NCBI GenBank assembly: GCA_963833885.1
Contig: CAWHZU010000034.1
Location: forward strand, 62,001 to 126,000
Source of the DNA: JASHPR01 sp963833885
GTDB lineage: Bacteria > Actinomycetota > Actinomycetes > Streptosporangiales > Streptosporangiaceae
DNA length: 64,000 bases
Direction: 5' to 3'
Shown: positions 1 through 7,826 of the stretch, piece after piece
Numbering within the stretch: position 1 is the stretch's first letter
How the letters are laid out: each line of letters starts with the position of its first letter
Made by a program: the position numbers and the translations under genes
The notes under the pieces: generated by a model
Told to the model about the DNA's origin: nothing
Database searches by the model: none
Seen by the model: only the letters and a program-made list of their open reading frames with translations

Positions 1-163
1 AACGCACTCCGGGCTCGAACGCCTGCGCGATCTTGTCAAGCAGCAGCAGCCGGCGCGATTGCTTGGCGGGCAGGGCCTGGATCCGCCCGTCGCCGACGAA
101 GACCCGCAGCCCCGGGTCGGCAGCCACCGCTGCCGTGACAGGAGCCGGATCAAGATCAGCCAT
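1..163 (-). CDS. DUF2087 domain protein, 5' part only (cut by window edge)
   Basis: An ATG at 163 opens a reading frame running off the left edge; 54 codons are visible. The peptide carries a stretch reading FVGDGRIQALPAK followed by a leucine-rich helix and an FEPGVR end. That fits the start of the DUF2087 domain, small actinobacterial proteins sometimes linked to DNA-binding regulators. Function is unknown. The start codon lies 109 bp from the likely start of the divergent methyltransferase, so the two may share a promoter region. Family assignment is from pattern recognition of the N-terminus only. Confidence 0.6.
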   Translation of the reverse strand, partial: MADLDPAPVTAAVAADPGLRVFVGDGRIQALPAKQSRRLLLLDKIAQAFEPGVR

Positions 164-272
164 GGACCTCATTGTCCACCATGCCGGCGCCCGGCTCCGA
201 GCGGTTTTCGGCCCGGTGCGTGCGCCAAAAACCCGCCAGCGCCGTGCCCGCCATCTGCGGTATCGTCCGCCC

Positions 273-1013
273 GTGGACGATGCGGACGGCTATTTCGGGG
301 AACGGGTCGCTGCGACGTACGACGATTCGTCGCACACGTTTGATCCCGGTGTTGTGGAACCGACGGTCAACCTCCTGGCGGAGCTGGCCGGCGATGGCCG
401 GGCACTGGAACTCGCGGTCGGCACCGGGCGCATCGCGCTGCCGCTGGCGGCACGCGGCGTCCCGGTCCACGGCATCGACCTGTCGCGGGCGATGGTCGCC
501 CGGATGCGCGCCAAGCCGGGCGGGGACGCGATCGACGTGACCATCGGCGACTTCGCCACCACCCGCGTGGCGGGCACGTTCCGGCTCGCCTACCTGGTCT
601 TCAACACGATCACGAACCTCACCACGCAGGACGACCAGGTGGCCTGCTTCCAGAACGTGGCGGAGCACCTGGAGCCCGGCGGCTGCTTCGTCATCGAGGT
701 CGGCGTCCCGCCGCTGCGCAGGCTCCCGCCCGGGCAGAACGTCCTGCCGTGGAGCGCGGGCCCGGCGGAGTGGGTGTGCTACACGTACGACTTCGCCGCG
801 CAGGCGAGCCAGGGGCACTACATCGATCTTGATAACGGCCGCGGCGAGTACCACACGATCCCGTTCCGGTACGTGTGGCCGGCCGAACTCGACCTGATGG
901 CGCGGCTCGCCGGGATGCGGCTGCGCGACCGGTGGGCTGGGTGGACGCGGGAGCCGTTCACCGGTGAGAGCCGGGGGCACGTCTCGGTCTGGGAGAAGCC
1001 CGCCGGCCCGTGA
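273..1013 (+). CDS. class I SAM-dependent methyltransferase
   Basis: Soluble methyltransferase of about 246 residues; the substrate cannot be read from sequence. Motif I of the Rossmann SAM-binding fold is visible as ALELAVGTGRIALPLAARG, followed by an acidic strand end (HGIDLS) and a motif II/III region (FRLAYLVFNTITNL, LEPGGCFVIEVG). The C-terminal part has the aromatic-rich strand typical of small-molecule methyltransferases. The frame stays open upstream to about position 33, but that extension is arginine/proline-rich and overlaps the divergent DUF2087 gene. I therefore prefer the GTG at 273, which gives a normal family length; an ATG at 162 is an alternative. No strong ribosome binding site decides between them. 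Confidence 0.8.
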   Translation: MDDADGYFGERVAATYDDSSHTFDPGVVEPTVNLLAELAGDGRALELAVGTGRIALPLAARGVPVHGIDLSRAMVARMRAKPGGDAIDVTIGDFATTRVAGTFRLAYLVFNTITNLTTQDDQVACFQNVAEHLEPGGCFVIEVGVPPLRRLPPGQNVLPWSAGPAEWVCYTYDFAAQASQGHYIDLDNGRGEYHTIPFRYVWPAELDLMARLAGMRLRDRWAGWTREPFTGESRGHVSVWEKPAGP

Positions 1014-1029
1014 TCCGCCGGCTGACCGG

Positions 1030-1278
1030 TCAGGCGACCCGGCGCCAGCCGAGTTCGCCGGCCTTCCAGCGCGCGATGGCCTGGTGCTGGCTGACGACCT
1101 TGACCTCCCGCAGCGGCACCCGATGGCCGTGCATCGCGTGCTCGGCCTCGATGATCCCGACGACGGGGGAGACCTGAGGGATCTCGTGCTTCACGCCGGA
1201 CTGCTCGACAAGAATTAAGCTGGCCGGCCGCGCGTCCGCGGCATCGCGGGGCGCGTCGTTGCGCTCATTCACATTCAT
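1030..1278 (-). CDS. small hypothetical protein (82 aa)
   Basis: An 82-residue protein with no signal peptide or membrane segment and no family I recognise. The middle is hydrophobic and looks folded (VSPVVGIIEAEHAMHGHRV); the C-terminus is basic and tryptophan-containing. The ATG at 1278 is preceded by GGGAG five bases upstream, and codon positions follow the GC3-rich host pattern, which supports a real gene. It ends 17 bp from the convergent methyltransferase stop. Confidence 0.55.
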   Translation of the reverse strand: MNVNERNDAPRDAADARPASLILVEQSGVKHEIPQVSPVVGIIEAEHAMHGHRVPLREVKVVSQHQAIARWKAGELGWRRVA

Positions 1279-1470
1279 TAGACTCCCGGGCCCTCCCGGA
1301 CGGTTCCCGCAGTTCGGTAACTACCGCACAGTGCGGGCGTCTTGATTGTTGGGGTACATCTACTTATATACAGCGTATGTGGTCATGCGCTCAGAACGCG
1401 CTCATGCGCTCAGTAACATTTCGGGACCGGTCGATGATCGCCTGGCGGCGCGGCGCCCGGACGCACTGGC

Positions 1471-2937
1471 TCACACTGTGGTCTCGGCGCTCAGGTCGGT
1501 CAGCTCGGTGCTGGCCGACCGGCGGGCGCGCAGCACCCAGGTTGACGCGAAACCGACCACCAGCAGGGCCAGCGCCAGCCACGGGGCGAGGATCGTCGGG
1601 CTGGTGACCTTGTAGAACGAGCCGAAGATCGCGCCGGCGGTGATCAGGATGCCGACCACGGCCGATACCGTCAGCGACACCCGGCGTTCCGACGTGGCGA
1701 ACGTGCGCAGCGACCCGACCGACATCAGCAGGTAGACCACGACCAGCGCGAAGCCGCCGAACGTGGACCCCCACGCGAACAGCGCGAAGTAGTGCGGGGT
1801 GGCGGGCAGCGCGAACAGGCCGGTCCAGAACAGATCCACCAGCAGGGTCACGATCGCCGCCCCGATGATGAAGACCGTGGCGCCCAGCGGAGAGCTGTGC
1901 CGCCGGGACACGATCGCGAGCTGGGCCGGGATGCGGCGGTCGCGGGCCATCGCGAAGATCCCCCGGGAGGCGGACACCGCGCAGCCGATCGCGACCGCGA
2001 GCATGTCGAACAGCACCACGAGCTCGAGCAGCCGGTCGATCCAGGTGCCGCCGTACCCGCCCGCGCTGGCCGGCCCGCCCAGCGCGAACAGCGGTGCCGA
2101 CGCCGCCGCGGTCAGGGTCTTCAGGCTGTAGTGGAAGCCGGCCACCTCGACGTAGGTGGCCAGGACGAAGAAGACGGTGGCGATCCCGGCCGTGGTCATG
2201 ACCGCGATCGGGATCTCCCGGCGCGGGTTGGGCGTCTCCTCGGCCAGGTTCGCCGCGGTCTCGAACCCGACGAACAGCAGCACGCCGTACAGCACGCCGA
2301 AGAAGATCCCGGACCAGCCGTCCGAGGCGGACGACGGGTTGAACGGCTTGAGGCTGTTCGCCGAGCCGAGCTTGACGATCACGGTGATGAAGAAGATCAG
2401 CACGACGATCATCGAGACCAGCGCCAGCCCCAGCTGGCTGCGGGTGGACAGGCGCACCCCGAAGTACAGGATCGCCGCGATCAGCGCGATCACGATCAGC
2501 GTCCAGGCCCAGGCCGGCAGCGGGTTGACCTTGAACTCGGAGGCGATCGTGCTCTGCAGGTAGCCGCCGATCAGCAGCAGCAGGCCGGTGAGCAGGACGG
2601 TAACCCCGCCGTAGTAGAGCCAGCCGGCGGCCGTGCCGACGCGCTCGCCGAGCCCGCGGGTGACGTAGTCGTACAGCGACCCCGCGGCGTGGATCTCCTT
2701 GACGTAGCTCGACACGATCCAGCCGAGCGCGAACACGCCGACCGCCGCGATCAGCACCGAAAGCGGCGAGGCGATGCCGCCGCCCTTGCCGGAGGCGCTG
2801 ATCACGCCGACGACCAGCGGGATCACGAAGGCAGAGGAGAACACCGGGCCCATGAACCCGACCGACTGCGCGATCACATCGGGCAGGGAGAGGATCTTCG
2901 CCCCAAGGCGCTCGTACGCCGGGCCGGAACTCGCCAT
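1471..2937 (-). CDS. APC-family amino acid/polyamine permease
   Basis: Integral membrane transporter of 488 residues with about twelve hydrophobic segments, of the amino acid-polyamine-organocation superfamily. The first segment holds the family signature region (VIAQSVGFMGPVFSSAFVIP). A conserved mid-protein segment reads LLFVGFETAANLAEETPNPRREIP, the usual FE..A.LAEET motif before helix 7. The start has a very strong GGAGGAG site. The gene lies 45 bp downstream of an amidohydrolase in the same direction and is probably cotranscribed with it. Proximity to an agmatinase-type gene and an NCS1 permease makes an amine or amino acid substrate plausible, but this is inference. Confidence 0.85.
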   Translation of the reverse strand: MASSGPAYERLGAKILSLPDVIAQSVGFMGPVFSSAFVIPLVVGVISASGKGGGIASPLSVLIAAVGVFALGWIVSSYVKEIHAAGSLYDYVTRGLGERVGTAAGWLYYGGVTVLLTGLLLLIGGYLQSTIASEFKVNPLPAWAWTLIVIALIAAILYFGVRLSTRSQLGLALVSMIVVLIFFITVIVKLGSANSLKPFNPSSASDGWSGIFFGVLYGVLLFVGFETAANLAEETPNPRREIPIAVMTTAGIATVFFVLATYVEVAGFHYSLKTLTAAASAPLFALGGPASAGGYGGTWIDRLLELVVLFDMLAVAIGCAVSASRGIFAMARDRRIPAQLAIVSRRHSSPLGATVFIIGAAIVTLLVDLFWTGLFALPATPHYFALFAWGSTFGGFALVVVYLLMSVGSLRTFATSERRVSLTVSAVVGILITAGAIFGSFYKVTSPTILAPWLALALLVVGFASTWVLRARRSASTELTDLSAETTV

Positions 2938-2982
2938 GGCTCCTCCTTCTTGGAGAGGGACGGGGATCGGGGATCCGCGTGG

Positions 2983-3990
2983 CTACGGGCGCGGGGCGAG
3001 CCGGAGCACCTCGCTCGCGTTCCCCGCGAAGATTGCGGACGCTTCGGCCTCGGGCAGGCCGAGCGCCTCGATGTTGGCGATCGTGTCGGGGACCACCCTG
3101 GGTCCGCCCAGCGGCATGTCGGTGCCGAACAGCACGTGGCCGGTGCCGAAGAACTCCACGGCGCAGCGGACCGCGTTAGCGGCCCCGAACATCGCCGTGT
3201 CGGCGAAGAACCGCCGGAAGTAGTCGATGGGCTCCGCGGACAGGCGCGAGGTGATGGCGTCGCGGCGCGGGTCCTCGAGCGGCGATGCCAGCCGCCCGGC
3301 GAAATGCGGCACCATCGCCCCCGCGTGGTGAGTGATCACCCGCAGGCCGGGATGGCGGTCGAAGCGGCCCGAGTAGACCAGCCGGGCCATGCACACCGAC
3401 GTCTCGTACGGCCAGCCCAGTGACCACCAGATGCCGTACTCGGAACGGGTCTCCGCTGGATAATCGGGCCACACGGCGCTGCGCGTCGGGTGGATCCAGA
3501 GCGCGCCGTCGAGCCGGGTCACCGTCTCGAAGACCGGATCGAACCGTGGCGAGTCCAGCGGCGCCCCGCCGACGTTCGTGTGCAGCTGCGCGCCGAGCGC
3601 CCCGAGCTCGCCCATCGCCCGGGTCAGCTCGGCGGCGGCCGCTTCCGGGTCGTTCATCGGCAGCGCGGCGGCGAACCCGGCGAACCGGTCCGGGTACCTG
3701 GCGACCAGCTCCGCCAGCTCGTCGTTCACCGCGCGCGCGAGGTCACGCGAAACCGCCGGGTCCCCGAGCTGGTCGAGCGGCGGCACCGCGAGCGTCAGCA
3801 CCTGGACGTAGTCGTCGAACGCATCTATCGCCCGCCACCGCGCGTCGAGGTCGACCAGCGCCGGGTCCTCATGGATCCACTGCTGGTACCCGAGAATCCG
3901 GTCGCTGACGTTGCTGCCGGACACGATCGACTCCAGCCGCCGCGCGTACGAGGGCGGGAGGATGTGAGCGAAGGCATCGATCTTCCGCAC
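2983..3990 (-). CDS. amidohydrolase family protein (ACMSD/decarboxylase-like TIM barrel)
   Basis: A 335-residue metal-dependent hydrolase/decarboxylase of the amidohydrolase-2 group (related to ACMSD and gamma-resorcylate decarboxylase). Visible elements are the N-terminal metal-site strand (KIDAFAHILP), a LWIHPTRS strand, RVITHHAGAMVPHFAGR and the late FGTDMPLGGP strand carrying the catalytic Asp. In the common family motif the first strand reads HxH; here the first His is replaced by Phe (FAH), so metal binding may differ. It is the first gene after a good promoter at 4047-4075 and is followed by the APC permease. Substrate unknown. Confidence 0.8.
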   Translation of the reverse strand: MRKIDAFAHILPPSYARRLESIVSGSNVSDRILGYQQWIHEDPALVDLDARWRAIDAFDDYVQVLTLAVPPLDQLGDPAVSRDLARAVNDELAELVARYPDRFAGFAAALPMNDPEAAAAELTRAMGELGALGAQLHTNVGGAPLDSPRFDPVFETVTRLDGALWIHPTRSAVWPDYPAETRSEYGIWWSLGWPYETSVCMARLVYSGRFDRHPGLRVITHHAGAMVPHFAGRLASPLEDPRRDAITSRLSAEPIDYFRRFFADTAMFGAANAVRCAVEFFGTGHVLFGTDMPLGGPRVVPDTIANIEALGLPEAEASAIFAGNASEVLRLAPRP

Positions 3991-4046
3991 GTTCCTCCCC
4001 TGGATCCTCGGGGGTGGCGAGGCGGCGCCCGGCCGTCATTGGGGGG

Positions 4047-4075
4047 ATCGTATGGAAGCAAACGATCGGTGTCAA
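4047..4075 (-). promoter_or_regulatory. sigma-70-type promoter for amidohydrolase/APC operon with overlapping inverted repeat
   Basis: On the minus strand TTGACA (4070-4075) and TACGAT (4047-4052) are separated by 17 bases. This is a near-consensus promoter, and transcription would begin about 50 bases before the amidohydrolase ATG at 3990. GATCGT (4046-4051) and ACGATC (4062-4067) form an inverted repeat across the -10 and spacer, a plausible repressor site. The regulator is not identified. Confidence 0.6.
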
Positions 4076-4089
4076 GGGCCTCCCGGCGC

Positions 4090-4158
4090 GCGGCCGGGCC
4101 GGCTTGACTGACGCGGCCGGGCCGGCTTCGCCGACGCGGCCGGGCCGGCTTCGCCGGC
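4090..4158. repeat. three tandem 23-bp GC-rich repeats
   Basis: Three head-to-tail copies beginning GCGGCCGGGCCGGCTT run 4090-4112, 4113-4135 and 4136-4158, the first with a diverged 3' end. They end exactly at the stop codon of the NTF2-like gene and precede the promoter at 4047-4075. The GGCCGGGCCGG cores are self-complementary and could fold as a terminator separating the two transcription units. Confidence 0.7.
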
Positions 4159-4565
4159 TATCCGGGCTGCGGCGAAAGGTGCTCGTGCACCGCGACCCAG
4201 CGGGATGCCTCACGGCGGAACACGATCGTCTCGCGCTCGTGGAGCGTTTGCTCGCCGTCGGTGCCGCCCACGACCGTGGTCACCTCGTGGGTGAAGACCG
4301 CCGCGTCGCCGAGCATCTGCACGGAGGGCCGGACCGAGCGGCAGGAGAGCACGCGGAAGCCGTCCTGCTCCTCCCACTGCCGCCAGAGCCGCTGGTACTG
4401 CTCACGCGAGGTAAGGCGGTCGGCGGTGGTGTAGAAGATGAAGGTCGCGTCGGGAGCGAAGCAGCCGAAGTACCCGGCCGTGTCATGCTCACCGAACGCG
4501 CGGACCAGGTCCCGCGCCGCTGCCAGCACCGCGTCGGCCGTCTGCGCGTCCGGGACCGCCGTCAT
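4158..4565 (-). CDS. NTF2/SnoaL-like domain protein
   Basis: A 135-residue single-domain protein of the NTF2-like superfamily (DUF4440/SnoaL type). The N-terminal helix (ARDLVRAFGEHDTAGYFGCF) is followed by FAPDATFIFY, a Trp-rich linker (RLWRQWEEQDGF) and a strand set ending WVAVHEHLSPQPG, as in SgcJ-type proteins. Its start overlaps the stop of the ureohydrolase gene by four bases (ATGA), so the two are translationally coupled. Such domains act as small isomerases/hydrolases or binding subunits; the role here is unknown. Confidence 0.75.
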   Translation of the reverse strand: MTAVPDAQTADAVLAAARDLVRAFGEHDTAGYFGCFAPDATFIFYTTADRLTSREQYQRLWRQWEEQDGFRVLSCRSVRPSVQMLGDAAVFTHEVTTVVGGTDGEQTLHERETIVFRREASRWVAVHEHLSPQPG

Positions 4566-5539
4566 GCCGTCGCCGTCCTCGCCGCCAGCGCGGACAGCAG
4601 CTCGTAAGCCACGTGGGCCGCGGCGATCCCGGTGATCTGGGCGTGGTCGTAGGCCGGCGCGACCTCGACGATGTCGGCGCCGATGAGGTTGAGCCGGGCG
4701 AACGAGCGCAGCGTGGCGAGCAGCTCCCGGCTGGTCAGCCCGCCTGCCTCCGGGGTGCCGGTGCCGGGCGCGTGCGCCGGGTCGAGCACGTCGATGTCGA
4801 TGGACAGGTAGACCGGCCGGTCGGCGACGCGCTGCGCGATCTGCTCGACCATGCCGGTCACGCCGATCTGCTCCACATCGGCCGCCGGGATCACCTGGAA
4901 GCCCATCTCGGAGTCCTCGGTGAGGTCGGTGTCGGTGTACAGCGGGCCGCGGATGCCCGCGTGCAGGCAGCCGGACGGGTCGAGCAGCCCCTCCTCGAAC
5001 GCGCGGCGGAACGGCGTGCCGTGCGTGTAGGCGGCGCCAAAGTACGTGTCGTAGGTGTCCAGGTGCGCGTCGAAATGAACGACGGCGACCGGGCCGTGCA
5101 CCGCGGACACCGCGCGCAGCAACGGCAGCGCGATCGTGTGGTCGCCGCCGAGCGTCAGCAGGCAGCCGACGCGCTCGAGGAGGTCGCGGGCGCCGCGCTC
5201 GACGGCGGAGATCGCCTCGTCGATGCTGAACGGGTTGACCGCCAGGTCGCCCGCGTCGGCCACCTGCTGGCTGCCGAACGGCGCGACCTGCAGGGCCGGG
5301 TTGTAGGGCCGCAGCAGCCGGGACGACTCGCGGATGTGGTTCGGGCCGAACCTGGCGCCCGGCCGGTAGCTGACCCCGCTGTCGAACGGCACCCCGAGCA
5401 CCGCGACGTCCGCCCTGGCCACCTCGTCGATCCTGGGCAGCCGGGCAAACGTCGCCGGACCCACGTAGCGCGGCACGACGGTGGCGTCCACCGGCCCGAT
5501 GTTGCCCGCCGCGGTGATCCGGGGAGTGGGCTCGGTCAT
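4562..5539 (-). CDS. speB: agmatinase/ureohydrolase family enzyme
   Basis: A 325-residue binuclear-manganese ureohydrolase that should split a guanidino compound (agmatine, guanidinobutyrate or similar) into urea and an amine. All three metal-binding signatures are present: GGDHTIALPLL, FDAHLDTYD and SIDIDVLDPAHAPGTGTPE. The N-terminal region with GVPFDSGVSYRPGARFGP is typical of agmatinases rather than arginases. The ATG at 5539 overlaps the stop of the NCS1 permease by four bases, and the stop overlaps the NTF2-like start. Embedding between two permeases suggests uptake and degradation of the guanidino substrate. Exact substrate specificity cannot be read from sequence, so the symbol is provisional. 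Confidence 0.88.
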   Translation of the reverse strand: MTEPTPRITAAGNIGPVDATVVPRYVGPATFARLPRIDEVARADVAVLGVPFDSGVSYRPGARFGPNHIRESSRLLRPYNPALQVAPFGSQQVADAGDLAVNPFSIDEAISAVERGARDLLERVGCLLTLGGDHTIALPLLRAVSAVHGPVAVVHFDAHLDTYDTYFGAAYTHGTPFRRAFEEGLLDPSGCLHAGIRGPLYTDTDLTEDSEMGFQVIPAADVEQIGVTGMVEQIAQRVADRPVYLSIDIDVLDPAHAPGTGTPEAGGLTSRELLATLRSFARLNLIGADIVEVAPAYDHAQITGIAAAHVAYELLSALAARTATA

Positions 5540-7035
5540 TTCTTCTCCCTTACCGCGGCGTCGATGGCTTGCAGCTGCCGGTCGCTGGCCTCGATCGCCG
5601 ACTTCTCGGCTTCGAGGTTGAGCGAGCGCGACAGCAGGAAGTACACCACGCCCGAGACGAGCAGGCCGACCAGCCAGGAGTAGTCCACGCCGCTCGTCAC
5701 ATGGTTCGGGAACCAGCCGGTGTAGGAGAACCCGGCGATCGGCGGCAGGACCATGAACGGGATCTCCGCCGCGAAGCCGAGAGCGTACGCGGTGAGGCCG
5801 CGCCAGCCCCAGGCGCCGTAGACGCCGTCCGGCCGGAAGATGTCCGTGATGGCGTAGTGGCCGTGCCGGACGAAGAAGAAGTCCACCAGGTTGAGCGCGG
5901 TCCACGGCACGAGCAGGTACAGCATCAGCGTCAGCGAGTTCAGCACGGCGTTGACCGCCGTATCCGACGCGCTGGTCGAGATGCCTGCGCCGATCGCGTA
6001 CCAGATGGCGGCGAGCACCAGGATGGTCACCGTCCGCCAGACCCGGCTCGTCTGGATCTTGCGGAACGAGTCCACGCCGGTGAGGACCGTCAGCATCGCG
6101 CCGTAGGCGTTCATGCCCATCGTGGCCAGCAGCGCCGTGGCCGAGAGGAACGCGGTGATCGAGCCGAGCGGCGCCGCGACCTTGTCGCCGACGAGCTGCA
6201 GGCCGACGAGGCCGTCGGAAACGCCGAGGCGGGTAGCGAGCCACGCACCAAGCGCGATCAGCCAGACGGCCGAGCCGGAGGCGCCGAAGAACACCGCCGC
6301 GATGATCCCGCGCCTCGACGTGTCCCGCGGCATGTAGCGCGAGTAGTCCGACACGTACGGCGCGTAGGTGATGTTGTAGGCGGCCGCCACCGAGAACTGG
6401 GCCATGAACGCGGCGAACAGGAACCCGCCCGGGTGGCGCGGCTGCACGCCGCCCGCGTGCCCGACCAGGATGGCTATCGAGATGATCGCGTAACAGGGGA
6501 ACGAGATGATGAGCAGGAACCGGAACACCCGGTGCACCCAGTCGTAGCCGAAGATCGCGAGCGCCGCGGCCAGCACGGCGGTGGCGACCGCGACACCGCC
6601 CGCGCTCCAGCCGAACGCGCCGTGCAGGCCGCTGGCCAGCAGCACCTGGTCGGCGACGTTGAACGCCATGTACGTGAACAGCACGGCGAACAGCGCGACG
6701 ACCACGCCCCGGTAGCCGAGCTGGGCTCTGGTCTGGATCATCTGCGGCAGCCCGAAGACCGGGCCCTGGGTGCCGTGGAAGGCCATGAACAGCGTGCCGA
6801 ACCCGATCCCGAGCGCTCCGGCCAGGATGGACCAGCCGAGGGACAGCCCGAGCGAGGGGCCGACGAAGCCGATCGGGATCGTGAAGTACTGGAAGTTGCC
6901 GAGGAACCACAGCATGCTCTGCTGCCAGGTCTTGCCGTGCCGCTCCGGGTCCGGAATCCAGTCGATCGAGTGCACTTCGATCTGGCCGAGCAGGCCGCGA
7001 TCCTGTTCCTGTGCCGTGACGCCCGGTGCGGCCAT
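5536..7035 (-). CDS. NCS1-family purine/cytosine-type permease
   Basis: A 499-residue membrane transporter with about twelve hydrophobic segments of the nucleobase-cation-symport-1 family (purine, cytosine, allantoin and similar). The N-terminus has the family features HSIDWIPDPERHGKTWQQ, a cytosolic lead ending before FLGNFQYFTIPIGF, and later GPVFGLPQMIQTRAQLGYRG. The ATG at 7035 has a GAGGAGG site. It is the first gene of a coupled operon with the ureohydrolase and NTF2-like genes. The ligand is probably a nitrogenous small molecule fed to the ureohydrolase (inference). Confidence 0.85.
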   Translation of the reverse strand: MAAPGVTAQEQDRGLLGQIEVHSIDWIPDPERHGKTWQQSMLWFLGNFQYFTIPIGFVGPSLGLSLGWSILAGALGIGFGTLFMAFHGTQGPVFGLPQMIQTRAQLGYRGVVVALFAVLFTYMAFNVADQVLLASGLHGAFGWSAGGVAVATAVLAAALAIFGYDWVHRVFRFLLIISFPCYAIISIAILVGHAGGVQPRHPGGFLFAAFMAQFSVAAAYNITYAPYVSDYSRYMPRDTSRRGIIAAVFFGASGSAVWLIALGAWLATRLGVSDGLVGLQLVGDKVAAPLGSITAFLSATALLATMGMNAYGAMLTVLTGVDSFRKIQTSRVWRTVTILVLAAIWYAIGAGISTSASDTAVNAVLNSLTLMLYLLVPWTALNLVDFFFVRHGHYAITDIFRPDGVYGAWGWRGLTAYALGFAAEIPFMVLPPIAGFSYTGWFPNHVTSGVDYSWLVGLLVSGVVYFLLSRSLNLEAEKSAIEASDRQLQAIDAAVREKK

Positions 7036-7065
7036 GGGGCCTCCTCAGGTAATCTCCTGGCACAT

Positions 7066-7094
7066 ATGGTGATCATTGGTTTCCTGGCTGTCAA
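7066..7094 (-). promoter_or_regulatory. possible promoter of the NCS1-ureohydrolase operon
   Basis: On the minus strand TTGACA lies at 7089-7094, 17 bases before CACCAT at 7066-7071. The -35 is perfect but the -10 is weak, as would suit an activated or regulated promoter. It lies about 30 bases before the permease start. Confidence 0.35.
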
Positions 7095-7116
7095 CCCTTG
7101 TTTCATAACGCCCGGA

Positions 7117-7151
7117 GGTGTGCGATAGAGGGCGGCGGGGGTGTGCGATAG
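7117..7151. promoter_or_regulatory. direct repeat, candidate operator of the XRE-cupin regulator
   Basis: GGTGTGCGATAG occurs twice, at 7117-7128 and 7140-7151, with start-to-start spacing of 23 bases (about two helical turns). It lies in the divergent region between the permease operon and the regulator. Spacing and position fit a binding site for the adjacent regulator; this is inference. Confidence 0.4.
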
Positions 7152-7187
7152 TGGCGGGCTCGGGTGGGCTCGGGGCGGAGGGTGCCA

Positions 7188-7805
7188 GTGCCAGGCACGA
7201 GTGACCGACGCGAGCCGGACCATGGCGCCGATTCCCGGCGCATCGGCGCGCAGCTGCGCGCCGCCCGGCTCGCGGCGCGGATGAGCATGGCCGAGGTGGC
7301 CGAGCAGAGCGGGCTGACCAAGGGATTCGTGTCAAAGCTGGAGCGCGACCTGGCCAACGTCTCGGTCGCGTCGCTGCTGCGGCTGTGCGACGCGCTCGGC
7401 ATCTCGGTCGGCGCGCTGTTCTCCGAGGCCAAGGGCGAGGTCGTCAGGCACGACAGCTATCCCGCGGTCAACTTCGGCGGGCTCGGCGGGGTCACCGAGT
7501 ACCTGCTGACACCGTCCGGCGAGAAGCGGATGCAGGCGATTCTCAGCGATATCGAACCCGGCGGCGGCAGCGGCGACGAGCCGTACTCGCTGCCCCTCGA
7601 CGTGGAGTTCGTCTTCGTACTGGACGGCAGGCTCGGGCTGAACGTCGCCGGCGAGGACGTCGTGCTCGAGCGGGGCGACGCATTCACGTTCCCGTCGGGC
7701 ACCCAGCACACGTGGCGGGCCGTGCAGGAATCCGGGCTGACCCGGGTGCTGTGGGTGCTGTCCCCGGCCCTGCCCGACTCCGACGGCTGGCAGCAGTTCC
7801 GGTAG
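7188..7805 (+). CDS. XRE-family transcriptional regulator with C-terminal cupin domain
   Basis: About 205 residues: an N-terminal helix-turn-helix of the Cro/C1 type (IGAQLRAARLAARMSMAEVAEQSGLTK and so on, with SKLERDLANVS) followed by a double-stranded beta-helix cupin in the C-terminal half (VEFVFVLDGRLGLNV, ERGDAFTFPSGTQHTWR). This architecture (PuuR/SutR-like) is common for regulators sensing a small ligand in the cupin, often polyamine or amino acid related. GTG at 7188 is preferred because GGAGGG sits five bases upstream; an upstream ATG at 7164 would add eight residues. It is divergent from the NCS1-ureohydrolase operon, its likely target. Confidence 0.85.
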   Translation: MPGTSDRREPDHGADSRRIGAQLRAARLAARMSMAEVAEQSGLTKGFVSKLERDLANVSVASLLRLCDALGISVGALFSEAKGEVVRHDSYPAVNFGGLGGVTEYLLTPSGEKRMQAILSDIEPGGGSGDEPYSLPLDVEFVFVLDGRLGLNVAGEDVVLERGDAFTFPSGTQHTWRAVQESGLTRVLWVLSPALPDSDGWQQFR

Positions 7806-7826
7806 CTGCCCGTTCCGGCCCCTGAA

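Noticed and set aside
1792..3423. A 543-codon plus-strand open frame opposite the APC permease and amidohydrolase
   Set aside because: Same shadow effect; composition is Arg/Asp/His/Gln-rich with no domain, while the minus strand encodes recognisable proteins.
4562..7063. A continuous 833-codon minus-strand frame that could be read as a fusion protein ending in the ureohydrolase
   Set aside because: The upstream half is the NCS1 permease gene read in the wrong frame; the ureohydrolase has its own ATG at 5539 overlapping the permease stop.
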